Under the pieces are notes generated by a model. It searched no databases. It worked only from the letters and a program-made list of their open reading frames with translations, and was not told the DNA's origin. Positions 39,701-48,674 of a stretch of DNA of 64,000 nucleotides are shown in pieces (the first letter of the stretch is position 1; every line of letters starts with the position of its first letter). Location: positions 124,001-188,000 of the forward strand of contig CAWFEM010000011.1 of NCBI GenBank assembly GCA_963814905.1, given 5' to 3'. Made by a program: the position numbers and the translations under genes. The stretch comes from DASWJZ01 sp963814905 (GTDB taxonomy: Bacteria; Pseudomonadota; Alphaproteobacteria; Rhizobiales; Afifellaceae).

Positions 39701-42358
39701 CTGGGCGCTGTCGAGCGCCGCCTGTGCGGCGGCGAGCCGTGCGATGGGCACACGGAAGGGCGAGCAGGAGACGTAATCGAGCCCGACCGCCTCGCAGAAG
39801 CGGATCGAGGCGGGGTCGCCGCCATGCTCGCCGCAGATGCCGAGCTTCAGATTGGGCTGCGCCCTGCGGCCCTCGTTTGCCCCCACGCGCACGAGCACGC
39901 CGACGCCCTCCGTGTCGAGGGTGATGAAGGGGTCCTTCTCGATCAGGCCGAGCTCCTGGTACTGACCGATGAAGCCGTGCGCGTCGTCGCGCGAGATGCC
40001 GAACGTCGTCTGCGTGAGATCGTTGGTGCCGAAGGAGAAGAAGTCGGCGCCGCCCGCAATCTCCTGCGCGCGAAGTGCGGCGCGCGGCAGCTCGATCATG
40101 GTGCCGACGGTGTATTCGACGGTCGCGCCGTTGGCGGCAAGTGCCTTCGCCGTACGATCGATCGTCGCGCGCACATGGTCGAGCTCGCTACGCATGCCGA
40201 CGAGCGGCACCATGATCTCCGGCACCACCGGCTCGCCGGTCGCCTTCGCGGCTTCCGCCGCCGCCTCCAGGATGGCGCGCGCCTGCATCTCGGCGATCTC
40301 GGGATAGGTGATGAGAAGCCGGCAGCCGCGATGCCCGAGCATCGGATTGGTCTCGGTCAGCGAGATGATCCGTTCGCGCAGCAGCGCCGCGTCGACGTTC
40401 ATCGCCTTCGCGACGTCGGCGACCTCCTCGTCCGATTTCGGAAGGAACTCGTGCAGCGGCGGATCGAGCAGCCGGATCGTCACCGGCAGGCCGTGCATGA
40501 TCTTGAAGAGCTCGATGAAGTCCTGCCGCTGCATCGGCAGGAGCTTTTCAAGCGCGGCGCGGCGGCCTTCCGAATCCTTGGCGAGGATCATCTCGCGCAC
40601 GCCGAGGATGCGGTCGCCCTCGAAGAACATGTGCTCCGTGCGGCATAGCCCGATCCCCTCCGCACCGAATTCGCGCGCTACGCGCGCATCGTTCGGCGTC
40701 TCCGCGTTGGCGCGCACTCTGAGCCGCCTGACGCCGTCCGCCCAGCCCATCAGCGTGCCGAAATCGCCGGTCAGCTCCGGCTTCAGCGTCGGCACGCGGC
40801 CGTCGAAAATCTCGCCCGTCGCGCCGTCGATGGTGATGACGCCACCGGCGCTCCAGGTCTTGCCGGCGACCGTCATGGTCCCCGCCTTGAGGTCGATCTT
40901 GAGCGAGCCGGCGCCGCACACGCACGGCTTTCCCATGCCGCGGGCGACGACCGCCGCGTGGCTGGTCATGCCGCCGCGTGCCGTCAAGACGCCGAGCGCG
41001 GCGACCATGCCGTTGATGTCCTCCGGGCTCGTCTCGTTGCGGACGAGGATCAGCTCCTTGCCTTCCGTCTTCAGCCGCTCCGCTTCCTCCGCGCTGAACA
41101 CGATCTCGCCGGTGGCGGCGCCGGGGGAGGCGGGAAGGCCACGCGCGATCATTGTGCGTTTGGCGTCGGGGTCGAGCGTCGGATGGAGAAGCTGGTTGAG
41201 CGCCTCAGGCTCGACGCGCCCCACCGCCTCTTCGCGCGTGATCAGGCCTTCTTCCGCCATGTCGACGGCGACCTTGATCGCCGCGCTGGCGGTGCGCTTG
41301 CCGGCGCGCGTCTGCAGGATCCAGAATTTTCCGCGCTCGACCGTGAACTCCAGGTCCTGCATGTCGCGGTAATGCGCTTCCAGACGCTCGGCCGTCGCCG
41401 TCAGCTCTCGATAGGCTTCCGGCATCACCGTTTCGAGCGAGGGAAGCTTGGAGCCGGAGGCCACGCGTGCGGCTTCCGTCAGGTCCTGCGGCGTGCGGAT
41501 GCCGGCGACCACGTCCTCGCCCTGCGCGTTGACCAGGAACTCCCCGAAGAGCCCTTTCTCGCCGGTCGCCGGGTTGCGCGTGAATGTGACGCCGGTCGCC
41601 GACGTGTCGCCCATATTGCCGAACACCATCGCCTGCACGTTGACGGCGGTGCCCCAGCTTGCCGGGATGTCGTGGAGCTTGCGGTAGGAATCGGCGCGCG
41701 GGTTCATCCATGAGCCGAAGACGGCGCCGATCGCGCCCCAAAGCTGATCGGCGGGCGCCTGCGGGAAGGGTATCTCGAGCGTCTCTTCGATGAGCTTCTT
41801 GTATTCCATGACAACGATCTGCCAGGCCGCGGCGTCGAGATCGGTGTCCTGGGCGTGGCCGCGCTTCTCGCGCTCAAGCTCCAGGATCGACTCGAACTCA
41901 TGGTGCTCGACGCCGAGCACCACGCTTCCGTACATCTGGATGAAGCGGCGGTAGGTGTCCCAGGCGAAGCGCTCGTCGGCGAGCGCGGCGACCGCGTTCA
42001 CGGTCTCGTCGTTCAGGCCGAGATTGAGGACCGTGTCCATCATCCCGGGCATGGAGGCGCGCGCGCCGGAGCGCACGGAAACCAGAAGCGGGTCCTCGCG
42101 GTCGCCGAATATCTTGCCGGTATGGTCGGCGATGGCGCCGAGCGCGGTCTCCACCTCTGCCTTCAGCTCGGGCGGATAGGTGCGGTCGTTGGCGTAGAAG
42201 GCGGTGCAGACTTCGGTGGTGACGGTGAAGCCGGGCGGGACGGGCAGGCCGAGATTCGCCATCTCGGCGAGATTGGCGCCCTTGCCGCCGAGCAGCTCCC
42301 GCATTGCGGCGGAGCCCTCCGCGCGGCCGCCGCCAAATCCGTAGACCCATTTCGCCAT
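39686..42358 (-). CDS. ppdK: Pyruvate, phosphate dikinase
   Basis: Interconverts pyruvate, ATP and phosphate with phosphoenolpyruvate, AMP and diphosphate, and serves gluconeogenesis in alphaproteobacteria. The 890-residue protein has the ATP-grasp domain (1-350, with LLGGKGANLAEM), the swivelling phosphohistidine domain with catalytic His467 in GGMTSHAAVVARG, and the TIM-barrel PEP domain ending CGEHGGDPASIRF and YVSCSPFRVPIARLA. Length is standard. It lies 132 bases downstream of nadC on the same strand, and that gap holds nothing I recognise. A 13-base tandem repeat lies over the stop. Confidence 0.97.
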   Translation of the reverse strand: MAKWVYGFGGGRAEGSAAMRELLGGKGANLAEMANLGLPVPPGFTVTTEVCTAFYANDRTYPPELKAEVETALGAIADHTGKIFGDREDPLLVSVRSGARASMPGMMDTVLNLGLNDETVNAVAALADERFAWDTYRRFIQMYGSVVLGVEHHEFESILELEREKRGHAQDTDLDAAAWQIVVMEYKKLIEETLEIPFPQAPADQLWGAIGAVFGSWMNPRADSYRKLHDIPASWGTAVNVQAMVFGNMGDTSATGVTFTRNPATGEKGLFGEFLVNAQGEDVVAGIRTPQDLTEAARVASGSKLPSLETVMPEAYRELTATAERLEAHYRDMQDLEFTVERGKFWILQTRAGKRTASAAIKVAVDMAEEGLITREEAVGRVEPEALNQLLHPTLDPDAKRTMIARGLPASPGAATGEIVFSAEEAERLKTEGKELILVRNETSPEDINGMVAALGVLTARGGMTSHAAVVARGMGKPCVCGAGSLKIDLKAGTMTVAGKTWSAGGVITIDGATGEIFDGRVPTLKPELTGDFGTLMGWADGVRRLRVRANAETPNDARVAREFGAEGIGLCRTEHMFFEGDRILGVREMILAKDSEGRRAALEKLLPMQRQDFIELFKIMHGLPVTIRLLDPPLHEFLPKSDEEVADVAKAMNVDAALLRERIISLTETNPMLGHRGCRLLITYPEIAEMQARAILEAAAEAAKATGEPVVPEIMVPLVGMRSELDHVRATIDRTAKALAANGATVEYTVGTMIELPRAALRAQEIAGGADFFSFGTNDLTQTTFGISRDDAHGFIGQYQELGLIEKDPFITLDTEGVGVLVRVGANEGRRAQPNLKLGICGEHGGDPASIRFCEAVGLDYVSCSPFRVPIARLAAAQAALDSAQNQTA

Positions 42359-42490
42359 TCGCCGCCCCTCACGCGGTGGTGAAGCTCCCCATAGGTGCTG
42401 CTAGCTTGATACGCCGCAGCGCACAATCCAGAACCGGCCCTGAGTTCCGCGATCTGGGGACATCCTGGGGCGCGGCCCGGAGAATCCCCG

Positions 42491-43351
42491 TCAGACGCCG
42501 ACTTCGATATCAAGCCCGAGATCGAGCGCGCGGGGCGAGTGGGTAAGGGCGCCCGACGAGATGAAATCGACGCCGGTCTCCGCGATTTCCGCGACGGTTT
42601 GAAGCGTGATGCCGCCGGACGCTTCCAGGACCGCTCGTCCCTCGGCGAGTGCGACCGCCTGCCTCAGCGTCGCCGGTGGCATGTTGTCGAGGAGAACCGC
42701 GTCCGTCCCCGCCGCGAGCGCCTCTTTGAGCTGGTCGAGGGTGTCGACCTCCACCTCGATCTTCACCAGATGGCCGGCAAAAGCCTTGGCGCGACGGATG
42801 GCCTCACCGACCCCGCTGGCGACGGCGATGTGGTTGTCCTTGATCAGGATCGCGTCGTCGAGGCCGAAGCGATGGTTGGAGCCGCCGCCGCAGCGCACGG
42901 CGTATTTCTCGAAGGCGCGCAGCCCCGGGATGGTCTTGCGCGTGCAGGTGATCCGCGCCTTCGTATGCGCAACCGCATCGGCGTAGCGGCGGGTCAGCGT
43001 CGCGATACCGGAAAGGTGGCAGAGATAGTTGAGCGCGACGCGCTCCGCCGAAAGGATGGCGCGGGCGTTGCCGGAAAGGCGCGCGACGACCGCGCCGGCG
43101 GAAACCGCCTCGCCGTCGGAGACGGCGGGGTTGAACGAAATCCCCGCGTGCATCTGGCGGAAGGCCGCTTCGGCGAGCGCGAGCCCGGCGATGACGCCGG
43201 CCTCGCGCGCCGCGATGACCCCGGAGGCGGTGGCGTCGGCGGGGATCGTTGCGGCGGAGGTAATGTCGCCGGCGCGGCCGAGATCTTCTGAAAGCGCCTC
43301 CGCCACCGCCTTCTCCACAAGTGGCGGGGGAAGCACGGCGAGCGGTCTCAT
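42491..43351 (-). CDS. nadC: Nicotinate-nucleotide diphosphorylase (carboxylating)
   Basis: Quinolinate phosphoribosyltransferase: makes nicotinate mononucleotide from quinolinate and PRPP, the third step of de novo NAD synthesis. Signatures are LNYLCHLSGIATLTRRY, TCTRKTIPGLRAFEKYAV with the substrate Arg/Lys residues, GGSNHRFGL, and ILIKDNHI. 286 residues, normal. The ATG at 43351 overlaps the nadB stop (ATGA), and the longer frame upstream is a shadow of nadB. Last gene of the nadA-nadB-nadC operon. Confidence 0.96.
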   Translation of the reverse strand: MRPLAVLPPPLVEKAVAEALSEDLGRAGDITSAATIPADATASGVIAAREAGVIAGLALAEAAFRQMHAGISFNPAVSDGEAVSAGAVVARLSGNARAILSAERVALNYLCHLSGIATLTRRYADAVAHTKARITCTRKTIPGLRAFEKYAVRCGGGSNHRFGLDDAILIKDNHIAVASGVGEAIRRAKAFAGHLVKIEVEVDTLDQLKEALAAGTDAVLLDNMPPATLRQAVALAEGRAVLEASGGITLQTVAEIAETGVDFISSGALTHSPRALDLGLDIEVGV

Positions 43352-44952
43352 GATGCCAATTCGAGCGGTGCGGCCGCCTGCCGGGCGACGGCGTCCGCCT
43401 GGGTGAGCGTGATGAAGCTGCGCTTGGCGAGTGCCGGGTCGGACTCGGGGAAGTCGGAGCGATAGTGCCCGCCGCGGCTCTCCTTGCGGCCGAGCGCGGC
43501 GGCGGCGACGAGCTTCGCCGCGGCGAGCGCGTTGATCACCTGCGGACCGTGCTGGTGCGAGGAAAGCTCCTCGATCGCCGCCAGCGCCTGCAAGAGCCCG
43601 GCGCGGTCGCGCACGACGCCGACATGCCGGCTCATCGTGGCGCGCAGCCTGCTGATCGCCTGGTCGTCCTCGTCCGGCGCCGACGGTGCGTCGGCCTCCG
43701 GCGCGCCGACCCAATGCGTCACCTTGTGATTGGGGAGGAGGCCGTGAATGTCCTCCGCCACCCGCGCCGCGAAGACCACCGCTTCCAGGAGCGAGTTGGA
43801 GGCGAGCCGGTTCGCGCCATGCGCTCCGGTCGAGGCGACCTCGCCGCAAGCCCACAGCCCGTCGAGCGTCGTGCGGCCGACGCCGTCCACGTGCACGCCG
43901 CCCATGTGATAGTGCGCCGCCGGCGCGATCGGGATCGGCTGCCGTGTCGGATCGACGCCGGCCGCCTTGCAGGCGGCATAGACGGTCGGGAAACGCTCGG
44001 CGAAGCTCGCGCCGATCGCTTCGCGGCAATCGAGGAACGCGCCGCGGCCGGAAATCTTCGCCTCGTGCACGGCGCGCGCCACGATGTCGCGCGGCGCGAG
44101 CTCGCCGTCGGGATGGACGTCGAGCATGAAGCGGTGCCCGTTTCTGTCGACGATGATCGCGCCCTCGCCGCGCAGCGCCTCGGTGGCGAGCGGCGCCGGA
44201 TCGCGCCCGACATCGACGGCCGTCGGATGGAACTGCACGAATTCCGGATCGGCGATCAGTGCGCCGGCGCGCGCCGCCATGGCGAGGCCTTCGCCGCGCG
44301 CCTCCGGGGGATTGGTGGTGACGGCGTAAAGGTGCCCGATGCCGCCGGAGGCAAGCACGATCGCGCGCGTGGAAAGGTGCAGCCGGTCGGAAAGGCCGCC
44401 GCGGCGGTCGCGCGCCACGAGCCCGGTGACGTATTGGCCTTCGGCGCGAAGCTGTTCGGCGACGTAGCCTTCAAGCACGCGGATCGAGGCCGTCCGCCTG
44501 ACCGCGGCGACGAGCGCCGACATGATCGCAGCGCCCGCCATGTCGCCTTTGACGCGCACGATGCGCCGTTGCGAATGCGCCGCCTCGCGCGAAAGCTTTA
44601 GTGCGCCGTCGAGCTCGCGATCGAAGACGACGCCATAGCCGAGAAGGTCGTGCACGCGTTCCGCCGCTTCCGACGCCATGCCGCGCGCCACGCGCTCGTC
44701 GACGATGCCGGCCCCGGCGGCGATCGTATCGGCAACGTGGCTCTCGATCGTGTCGCCGGTGCCGAGCGCGGCGGCGATGCCGCCCTGCGCCCAGGTGGAG
44801 GAGGCGCCTTCTCCGATCGGCGCACCGGCAATGATCGTGACCGGGCGAGGAGCGAGCTTCAGCGCGCAGAAGAGACCGGCGAGGCCACCGCCGACGATGA
44901 CGACGTCGTCGATGCCTTCCCAGGACTCGGGGTGGAATGGGGAAGAGGTCAT
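43348..44952 (-). CDS. nadB: L-aspartate oxidase
   Basis: Flavoenzyme that oxidises L-aspartate to iminoaspartate, the first step of NAD synthesis. The FAD-binding motif VIVGGGLAGLFCALKLAP is at the N-terminus (about 19-36), followed by STWAQGGIAAALG, and the succinate-dehydrogenase-like HPTAVDVGRDPAPLATEALRG region, here HPTAV, carries active-site His and Arg. HYHMGGVHVDG is another family mark. 534 residues. It is 108 bases after nadA, that gap holding an inverted repeat, and overlaps nadC. Confidence 0.96.
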   Translation of the reverse strand: MTSSPFHPESWEGIDDVVIVGGGLAGLFCALKLAPRPVTIIAGAPIGEGASSTWAQGGIAAALGTGDTIESHVADTIAAGAGIVDERVARGMASEAAERVHDLLGYGVVFDRELDGALKLSREAAHSQRRIVRVKGDMAGAAIMSALVAAVRRTASIRVLEGYVAEQLRAEGQYVTGLVARDRRGGLSDRLHLSTRAIVLASGGIGHLYAVTTNPPEARGEGLAMAARAGALIADPEFVQFHPTAVDVGRDPAPLATEALRGEGAIIVDRNGHRFMLDVHPDGELAPRDIVARAVHEAKISGRGAFLDCREAIGASFAERFPTVYAACKAAGVDPTRQPIPIAPAAHYHMGGVHVDGVGRTTLDGLWACGEVASTGAHGANRLASNSLLEAVVFAARVAEDIHGLLPNHKVTHWVGAPEADAPSAPDEDDQAISRLRATMSRHVGVVRDRAGLLQALAAIEELSSHQHGPQVINALAAAKLVAAAALGRKESRGGHYRSDFPESDPALAKRSFITLTQADAVARQAAAPLELAS

Positions 44953-44961
44953 GGGCGCTTA

Positions 44962-45034
44962 CGCGCGACCCTGAGGGGGAGGGTGGTCGGCGGAGCAACC
45001 CACCCTCTCCCTCCAGGAGAGAGGGTGTCGCGCG
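44962..45034. repeat. Inverted repeat between nadA and nadB
   Basis: Outer arms GCGCGACCCT and AGGGTGTCGCGC pair with one bulge, and inner arms GGGAGGGTGG and CCACCCTCTCCC pair with small mismatches. It fills the 108-base gap between nadA and nadB. Such GA-rich hairpins (CCCTCTCCC with GAGAGGG) recur in Rhizobiales; similar bases are seen at 15641-15670. It may stabilise or attenuate the nadABC transcript. Confidence 0.65.
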
Positions 45035-45060
45035 TTGGCCTCAAGGGCATCGTCGTTTCC

Positions 45061-46140
45061 TCAGCTCTTCAAATTCACCATGCGCTCTACGCTGCGCCGC
45101 GCCTTCGCCGCGATGAGCGGGTCGACGACGACCTCTTCCTGCATGAAGAGCAGCGAATCGAGGATCTTCGGAAGCTGGATGCGCTTCATGTGCGGGCAGA
45201 GATTGCACGGCCGCACAAACTCGACCGAGGGCGCTTCAGACGCGACATTGTCGGCCATCGAGCACTCGGTGACCATCAGCACCTTCGCCGGATGCTTGGT
45301 CTTGACCCAGTCGATCATCTTCGCGGTGGAGCCGGTGAAGTCCGCTTCCGCGATCACGTCGGGCGGGCATTCCGGATGGGCGATGATCTTGATCGACGGA
45401 TCGGCCGCGCGATAAGCCCTGAGCTCCTCGCCGGTGAAGCGCTCATGCACCTCGCAGGCGCCGTGCCAGGCGATGATCTCAACGTCGGTCTGCGACGCCA
45501 CCCAGCTCGCGAGATAACGGTCGGGCAGCATGATGACGCGCTTGGCGTTGAGCGATTCCACCACTTCCACGGCGTTCGACGAGGTGCAGCAGATATCGAC
45601 CTCCGCCTTCACCTCCGCGGAGGTGTTTACGTATGCGACGATGGGGACGCCCGGATAGGCGTCGCGCAGCCGGCGCACGTCCTCGCCGGTGATGGAAGCG
45701 GCGAGCGAGCAGCCGGCGCGGCTGTCGGGGATCAGCACCGTCTTCTCCGGGCAGAGGATCTTCGAGGTCTCCGCCATGAAGTGGACGCCGCATTGGACAA
45801 TCACGTCCGCGTCCGCGCGCGCCGCTTCCTGGGCGAGCTGCAGCGAGTCGCCGACGATGTCGGCCACGCAGTGGTAGATCTCGGGCGTCTGGTAATTGTG
45901 CGCCAGGATGACGGCGTTCCGCTCCTGCTTCAGCGCATTGATCGCCCGGATCGTCGGCGCGAAAAGCGGCCATTCGACCGCAGGTATGACGTGCCGCACC
46001 TTCTCGTAGAGATGCGCCGTCTCAGCGGCGACCTCCGGCGTATAGGAGAGGTCCGGACGCGGCAGGACCGGGAAGCGTTGGCGCTTCTCCGCTCTGACGC
46101 CCTCGCGGCGCTCCGTCTCGAGACCCTGCAGGAAACTCAT
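45061..46140 (-). CDS. nadA: Quinolinate synthase A
   Basis: Condenses iminoaspartate with dihydroxyacetone phosphate to quinolinate, using a 4Fe-4S cluster. Cluster cysteines are seen in VIVQCGVHFMAETSK, in the middle of the protein, and in the C-terminal RPCNLCPHMKRI. The segment AHNYQTPEIYH and EVDICCTSSNAVEVV are typical. The 359 residues match the long alphaproteobacterial type. GGGGAGG lies five bases before the ATG. It leads the nad operon, and a palindromic operator overlaps its promoter. Confidence 0.97.
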   Translation of the reverse strand: MSFLQGLETERREGVRAEKRQRFPVLPRPDLSYTPEVAAETAHLYEKVRHVIPAVEWPLFAPTIRAINALKQERNAVILAHNYQTPEIYHCVADIVGDSLQLAQEAARADADVIVQCGVHFMAETSKILCPEKTVLIPDSRAGCSLAASITGEDVRRLRDAYPGVPIVAYVNTSAEVKAEVDICCTSSNAVEVVESLNAKRVIMLPDRYLASWVASQTDVEIIAWHGACEVHERFTGEELRAYRAADPSIKIIAHPECPPDVIAEADFTGSTAKMIDWVKTKHPAKVLMVTECSMADNVASEAPSVEFVRPCNLCPHMKRIQLPKILDSLLFMQEEVVVDPLIAAKARRSVERMVNLKS

Positions 46141-46160
46141 CGCGTCCTCCCCGCATAATT

Positions 46161-46182
46161 ATTATACTCAGTATGAGTATAA
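46161..46182 (-). promoter_or_regulatory. nadABC promoter -10 box overlapped by a perfect palindromic operator
   Basis: TTATACTCA-GTA-TGAGTATAA (46162-46182) is a perfect 9-base inverted repeat with a 3-base spacer. On the minus strand it ends in TATAAT (46166-46161), a consensus -10 box, 20 bases upstream of the nadA ATG. A protein bound there would block transcription. NAD synthesis genes in alphaproteobacteria are known to be controlled by NadQ, an NrtR-like Nudix-derived regulator; a gene of that type lies at 60132-61142. Assignment of the site to NadQ is inference. Confidence 0.8.
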
Positions 46183-46388
46183 GTGGCTCCAAAGAAAACC
46201 GGCCAGTGCCGGTCCCGGATTACATAAAGCTGTCATGGCGGCATTTCAAGCGACGTTAAGGATTCGCGGCCTGCGACATTTCGTTCAAAACGGCTGATCC
46301 AAATGGTCAGAAAGATGAATGCCGCCGATCAGTCGAAGCTGGGTTAGAAGCACCAGGTAGCCGTCCGCCACGCTCCCCGGGGATCGCC

Positions 46389-47615
46389 ATGGTCGTTTCC
46401 GCGCCAGCCGCCAAGCGCTCAGCCGCCGTCGCCCTTCCGGTGGTGATCGTCGCCGGGTGCCTGATCTCGCTTCTTTCCTTTGGCCCGCGCTCCATCATGG
46501 GGCTCTTCCTGACGCCGATGACGGAAGCGCATGGCTGGAGCCGCGAGACGTTCGCGCTCTCCATCGCCATCCAGAACATCATGTGGGGTTTCGGTCAGCC
46601 GGTCGCCGGGGCTTTCGCCGACCGTTTCGGCACCGGCCGCGTGCTCGCCGCCGGCGGATTCGTCTACGGCGCGGGGGTCGCGCTCATGGCCTGGGCGCCA
46701 AACCCTCTCTGGCTCAATATTTCAGCCGGCGTGCTCATCGGCCTCGGTATGGCGGCCGGGTCCTTCGCGATCGTCCTCACCGCCTTCGGCCGGCGTGTGC
46801 CGGCGGAAAAGCGCACCATCGTCTTCGGCATCGGCACGGCGGCGGGCTCCATGGGGCAGTTCATCTTCGCCCCTCTCGGGCAGACACTGATCCACACCTT
46901 CGGCTGGCAGCAGGCGCTCGTGGTGCTCGCCGCGATGATGCTCGCCATTCCCGTGCTGGCGCTGGCGCTCGCCGGCAGGCCCGGCGTGGCCCAGCAGGCG
47001 ATGCGCGAGCAGAGTGTCGGCCAGGCGCTGACGGAGGCCTTCGCCTACAGAAGCTACGTCCTCCTGACCGTCGGCTTCTTCGTCTGCGGCTTCCACGTCG
47101 CCTTCATCACCGCGCATCTGCCGGCCTATATCGTCGACAAAGGGCTCGATCCGCGCATCGGCGCCTGGGCGCTCGCCTTGATCGGGCTCTTCAACATCAT
47201 CGGATCGCTGGCATCGGGCTGGATCAGCCAGAACAATTCGAAGCCGGTCCTCCTGTCCGTGATCTACCTGTCGCGCGCGGTCTTGATCGCGCTCTTCGTT
47301 CTCCTGCCGACGACACCAGCCACCGTGCTCATCTTCGCCGCGGTGATCGGGCTTCTGTGGCTTTCCACCGTGCCGCCGACTTCCGGGCTCGTCGCCATCA
47401 TGTTCGGGCCGAAGCATCTCGGGGTGCTGATGGGGATCGTGTTCTTCTCCCATCAGTTCGGCGCGTTTCTCGGCGTGTGGCTCGGCGGCCGGCTCTACGA
47501 CCAGACCGGCTCTTATGACGTGGTGTGGTGGCTCGGCGTCGCGCTCGGCATTTTCGCCGCGATCGTGCACTGGCCGATCAAGGAAGCCCCGGCCTATCAG
47601 GTCGCACCCGCGTAG
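46389..47615 (+). CDS. MFS transporter, monocarboxylate/oxalate-type
   Basis: A 408-residue major facilitator with 12 predicted helices. The first loop has ADRFGTGRVLAAGG, the usual MFS loop 2-3 motif, and FGPRSIMGLFLTPM in helix 1. It resembles the MCT-like/OxlT branch (MFS_1) of bacterial exporters and uptake carriers. No substrate can be assigned. It is divergent from nadA; its start lies 248 bases away, so its own promoter should be in 46183-46388, where I see no clear boxes. Confidence 0.88.
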   Translation: MVVSAPAAKRSAAVALPVVIVAGCLISLLSFGPRSIMGLFLTPMTEAHGWSRETFALSIAIQNIMWGFGQPVAGAFADRFGTGRVLAAGGFVYGAGVALMAWAPNPLWLNISAGVLIGLGMAAGSFAIVLTAFGRRVPAEKRTIVFGIGTAAGSMGQFIFAPLGQTLIHTFGWQQALVVLAAMMLAIPVLALALAGRPGVAQQAMREQSVGQALTEAFAYRSYVLLTVGFFVCGFHVAFITAHLPAYIVDKGLDPRIGAWALALIGLFNIIGSLASGWISQNNSKPVLLSVIYLSRAVLIALFVLLPTTPATVLIFAAVIGLLWLSTVPPTSGLVAIMFGPKHLGVLMGIVFFSHQFGAFLGVWLGGRLYDQTGSYDVVWWLGVALGIFAAIVHWPIKEAPAYQVAPA

Positions 47616-47666
47616 GGTTGCGGCCTTCGCGCTGCCGCGCCATGAAGGCGCGGGGGAGGAGGCCGC

Positions 47667-48665
47667 ATGCCTGAAGCTGAGACTTTCAAAGCCCTTGTCG
47701 TCGACCGCGACGCTGACAAGAAGCAGTTCGTCGAAACCCGCGAGCTGACGCTCGACGATCTGATGGAGGGCGACGTCGTCGTCCGCGTCAGCCATTCCAC
47801 CGTCAACTACAAGGACGGGCTCGCCATCACCGGCAAGCTGCCCGTGGTGCGCCGCTTTCCGATGATCCCCGGCATCGACTTCGTCGGCGAGGTCGTCACG
47901 TCCGAAAATCCCGATTTCAAGCCGGGCGACGAGGTGATTCTGAACGGCTGGGGCGTCGGCGAGGGGCATTACGGCGCCTACGCCAAATATGCGCGCGTAA
48001 AAGGCGACTGGCTGATCAAGAAGCCGAAGGCGATTCCCGCCGCCGACACGATGGCGATCGGCACCGCCGGCTATACGGCGATGCTCTGCGTGATCGCGCT
48101 TGAGAAGCACGGTATCAAACCCGATAGCGGCGCGATCGTGGTGACGGGGGCCGCCGGCGGCGTCGGCTCCGTCGCCGTCGCGCTTCTGAAGAAGCTCGGC
48201 TACCACGTCATCGCCGTCACGGGGCGCGCCGCGGAGGCCGACTATCTGAAGAGCCTCGGGGCGGCGGAGATCGTCGACCGCGAGGAGCTCGTCGATCCCG
48301 CCAAGCTCCTCGACAAGGAGCGCTGGGTGGGCGCCGTCGATACAGTCGGCTCCAACGTGCTCGCCAATGTCATCGCCATGACCAAGGCGGGTGGCGCCAT
48401 CGCCGCCTGCGGCAATGCGGGCGGCATGGGGCTTCCCACGTCCGTCGCGCCGTTCATCCTGCGCGGCGTAACTCTGATCGGCATCAACTCCGTCACCCAG
48501 CCGCGCAAGGCGCGCGAGGAGGCCTGGGCGCGGCTTGAGCGCGACCTCGATCAGAAGAAGCTCGAGGCGATGACGACGACGATCGGCTTCGACGAGATCA
48601 GGGGCGCTGCGGAGAAGATTGTCGACGGCCAGGTGCGTGGCCGCCTCGTCGTCGAGATCGGCTGA
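47667..48665 (+). CDS. acuI: Acrylyl-CoA reductase-like MDR oxidoreductase (AcuI/YhdH)
   Basis: A zinc-free NADPH-dependent medium-chain reductase of the AcuI/YhdH family. AcuI reduces acryloyl-CoA to propionyl-CoA, detoxifying acrylate. Family marks are STVNYKDGLAITGK at about 43-56, PGIDFVGEV, and the NADPH motif VTGAAGGVGSVA near 150. GMGLPTSVAPFILRGVTLIG is the C-terminal signature. The 332 residues fit. GGAGG lies three to six bases before the ATG. Physiological substrate is inferred from the family only. The cyclase gene follows ten bases later. Confidence 0.88.
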   Translation: MPEAETFKALVVDRDADKKQFVETRELTLDDLMEGDVVVRVSHSTVNYKDGLAITGKLPVVRRFPMIPGIDFVGEVVTSENPDFKPGDEVILNGWGVGEGHYGAYAKYARVKGDWLIKKPKAIPAADTMAIGTAGYTAMLCVIALEKHGIKPDSGAIVVTGAAGGVGSVAVALLKKLGYHVIAVTGRAAEADYLKSLGAAEIVDREELVDPAKLLDKERWVGAVDTVGSNVLANVIAMTKAGGAIAACGNAGGMGLPTSVAPFILRGVTLIGINSVTQPRKAREEAWARLERDLDQKKLEAMTTTIGFDEIRGAAEKIVDGQVRGRLVVEIG

Positions 48666-48674
48666 GACTGAAAG

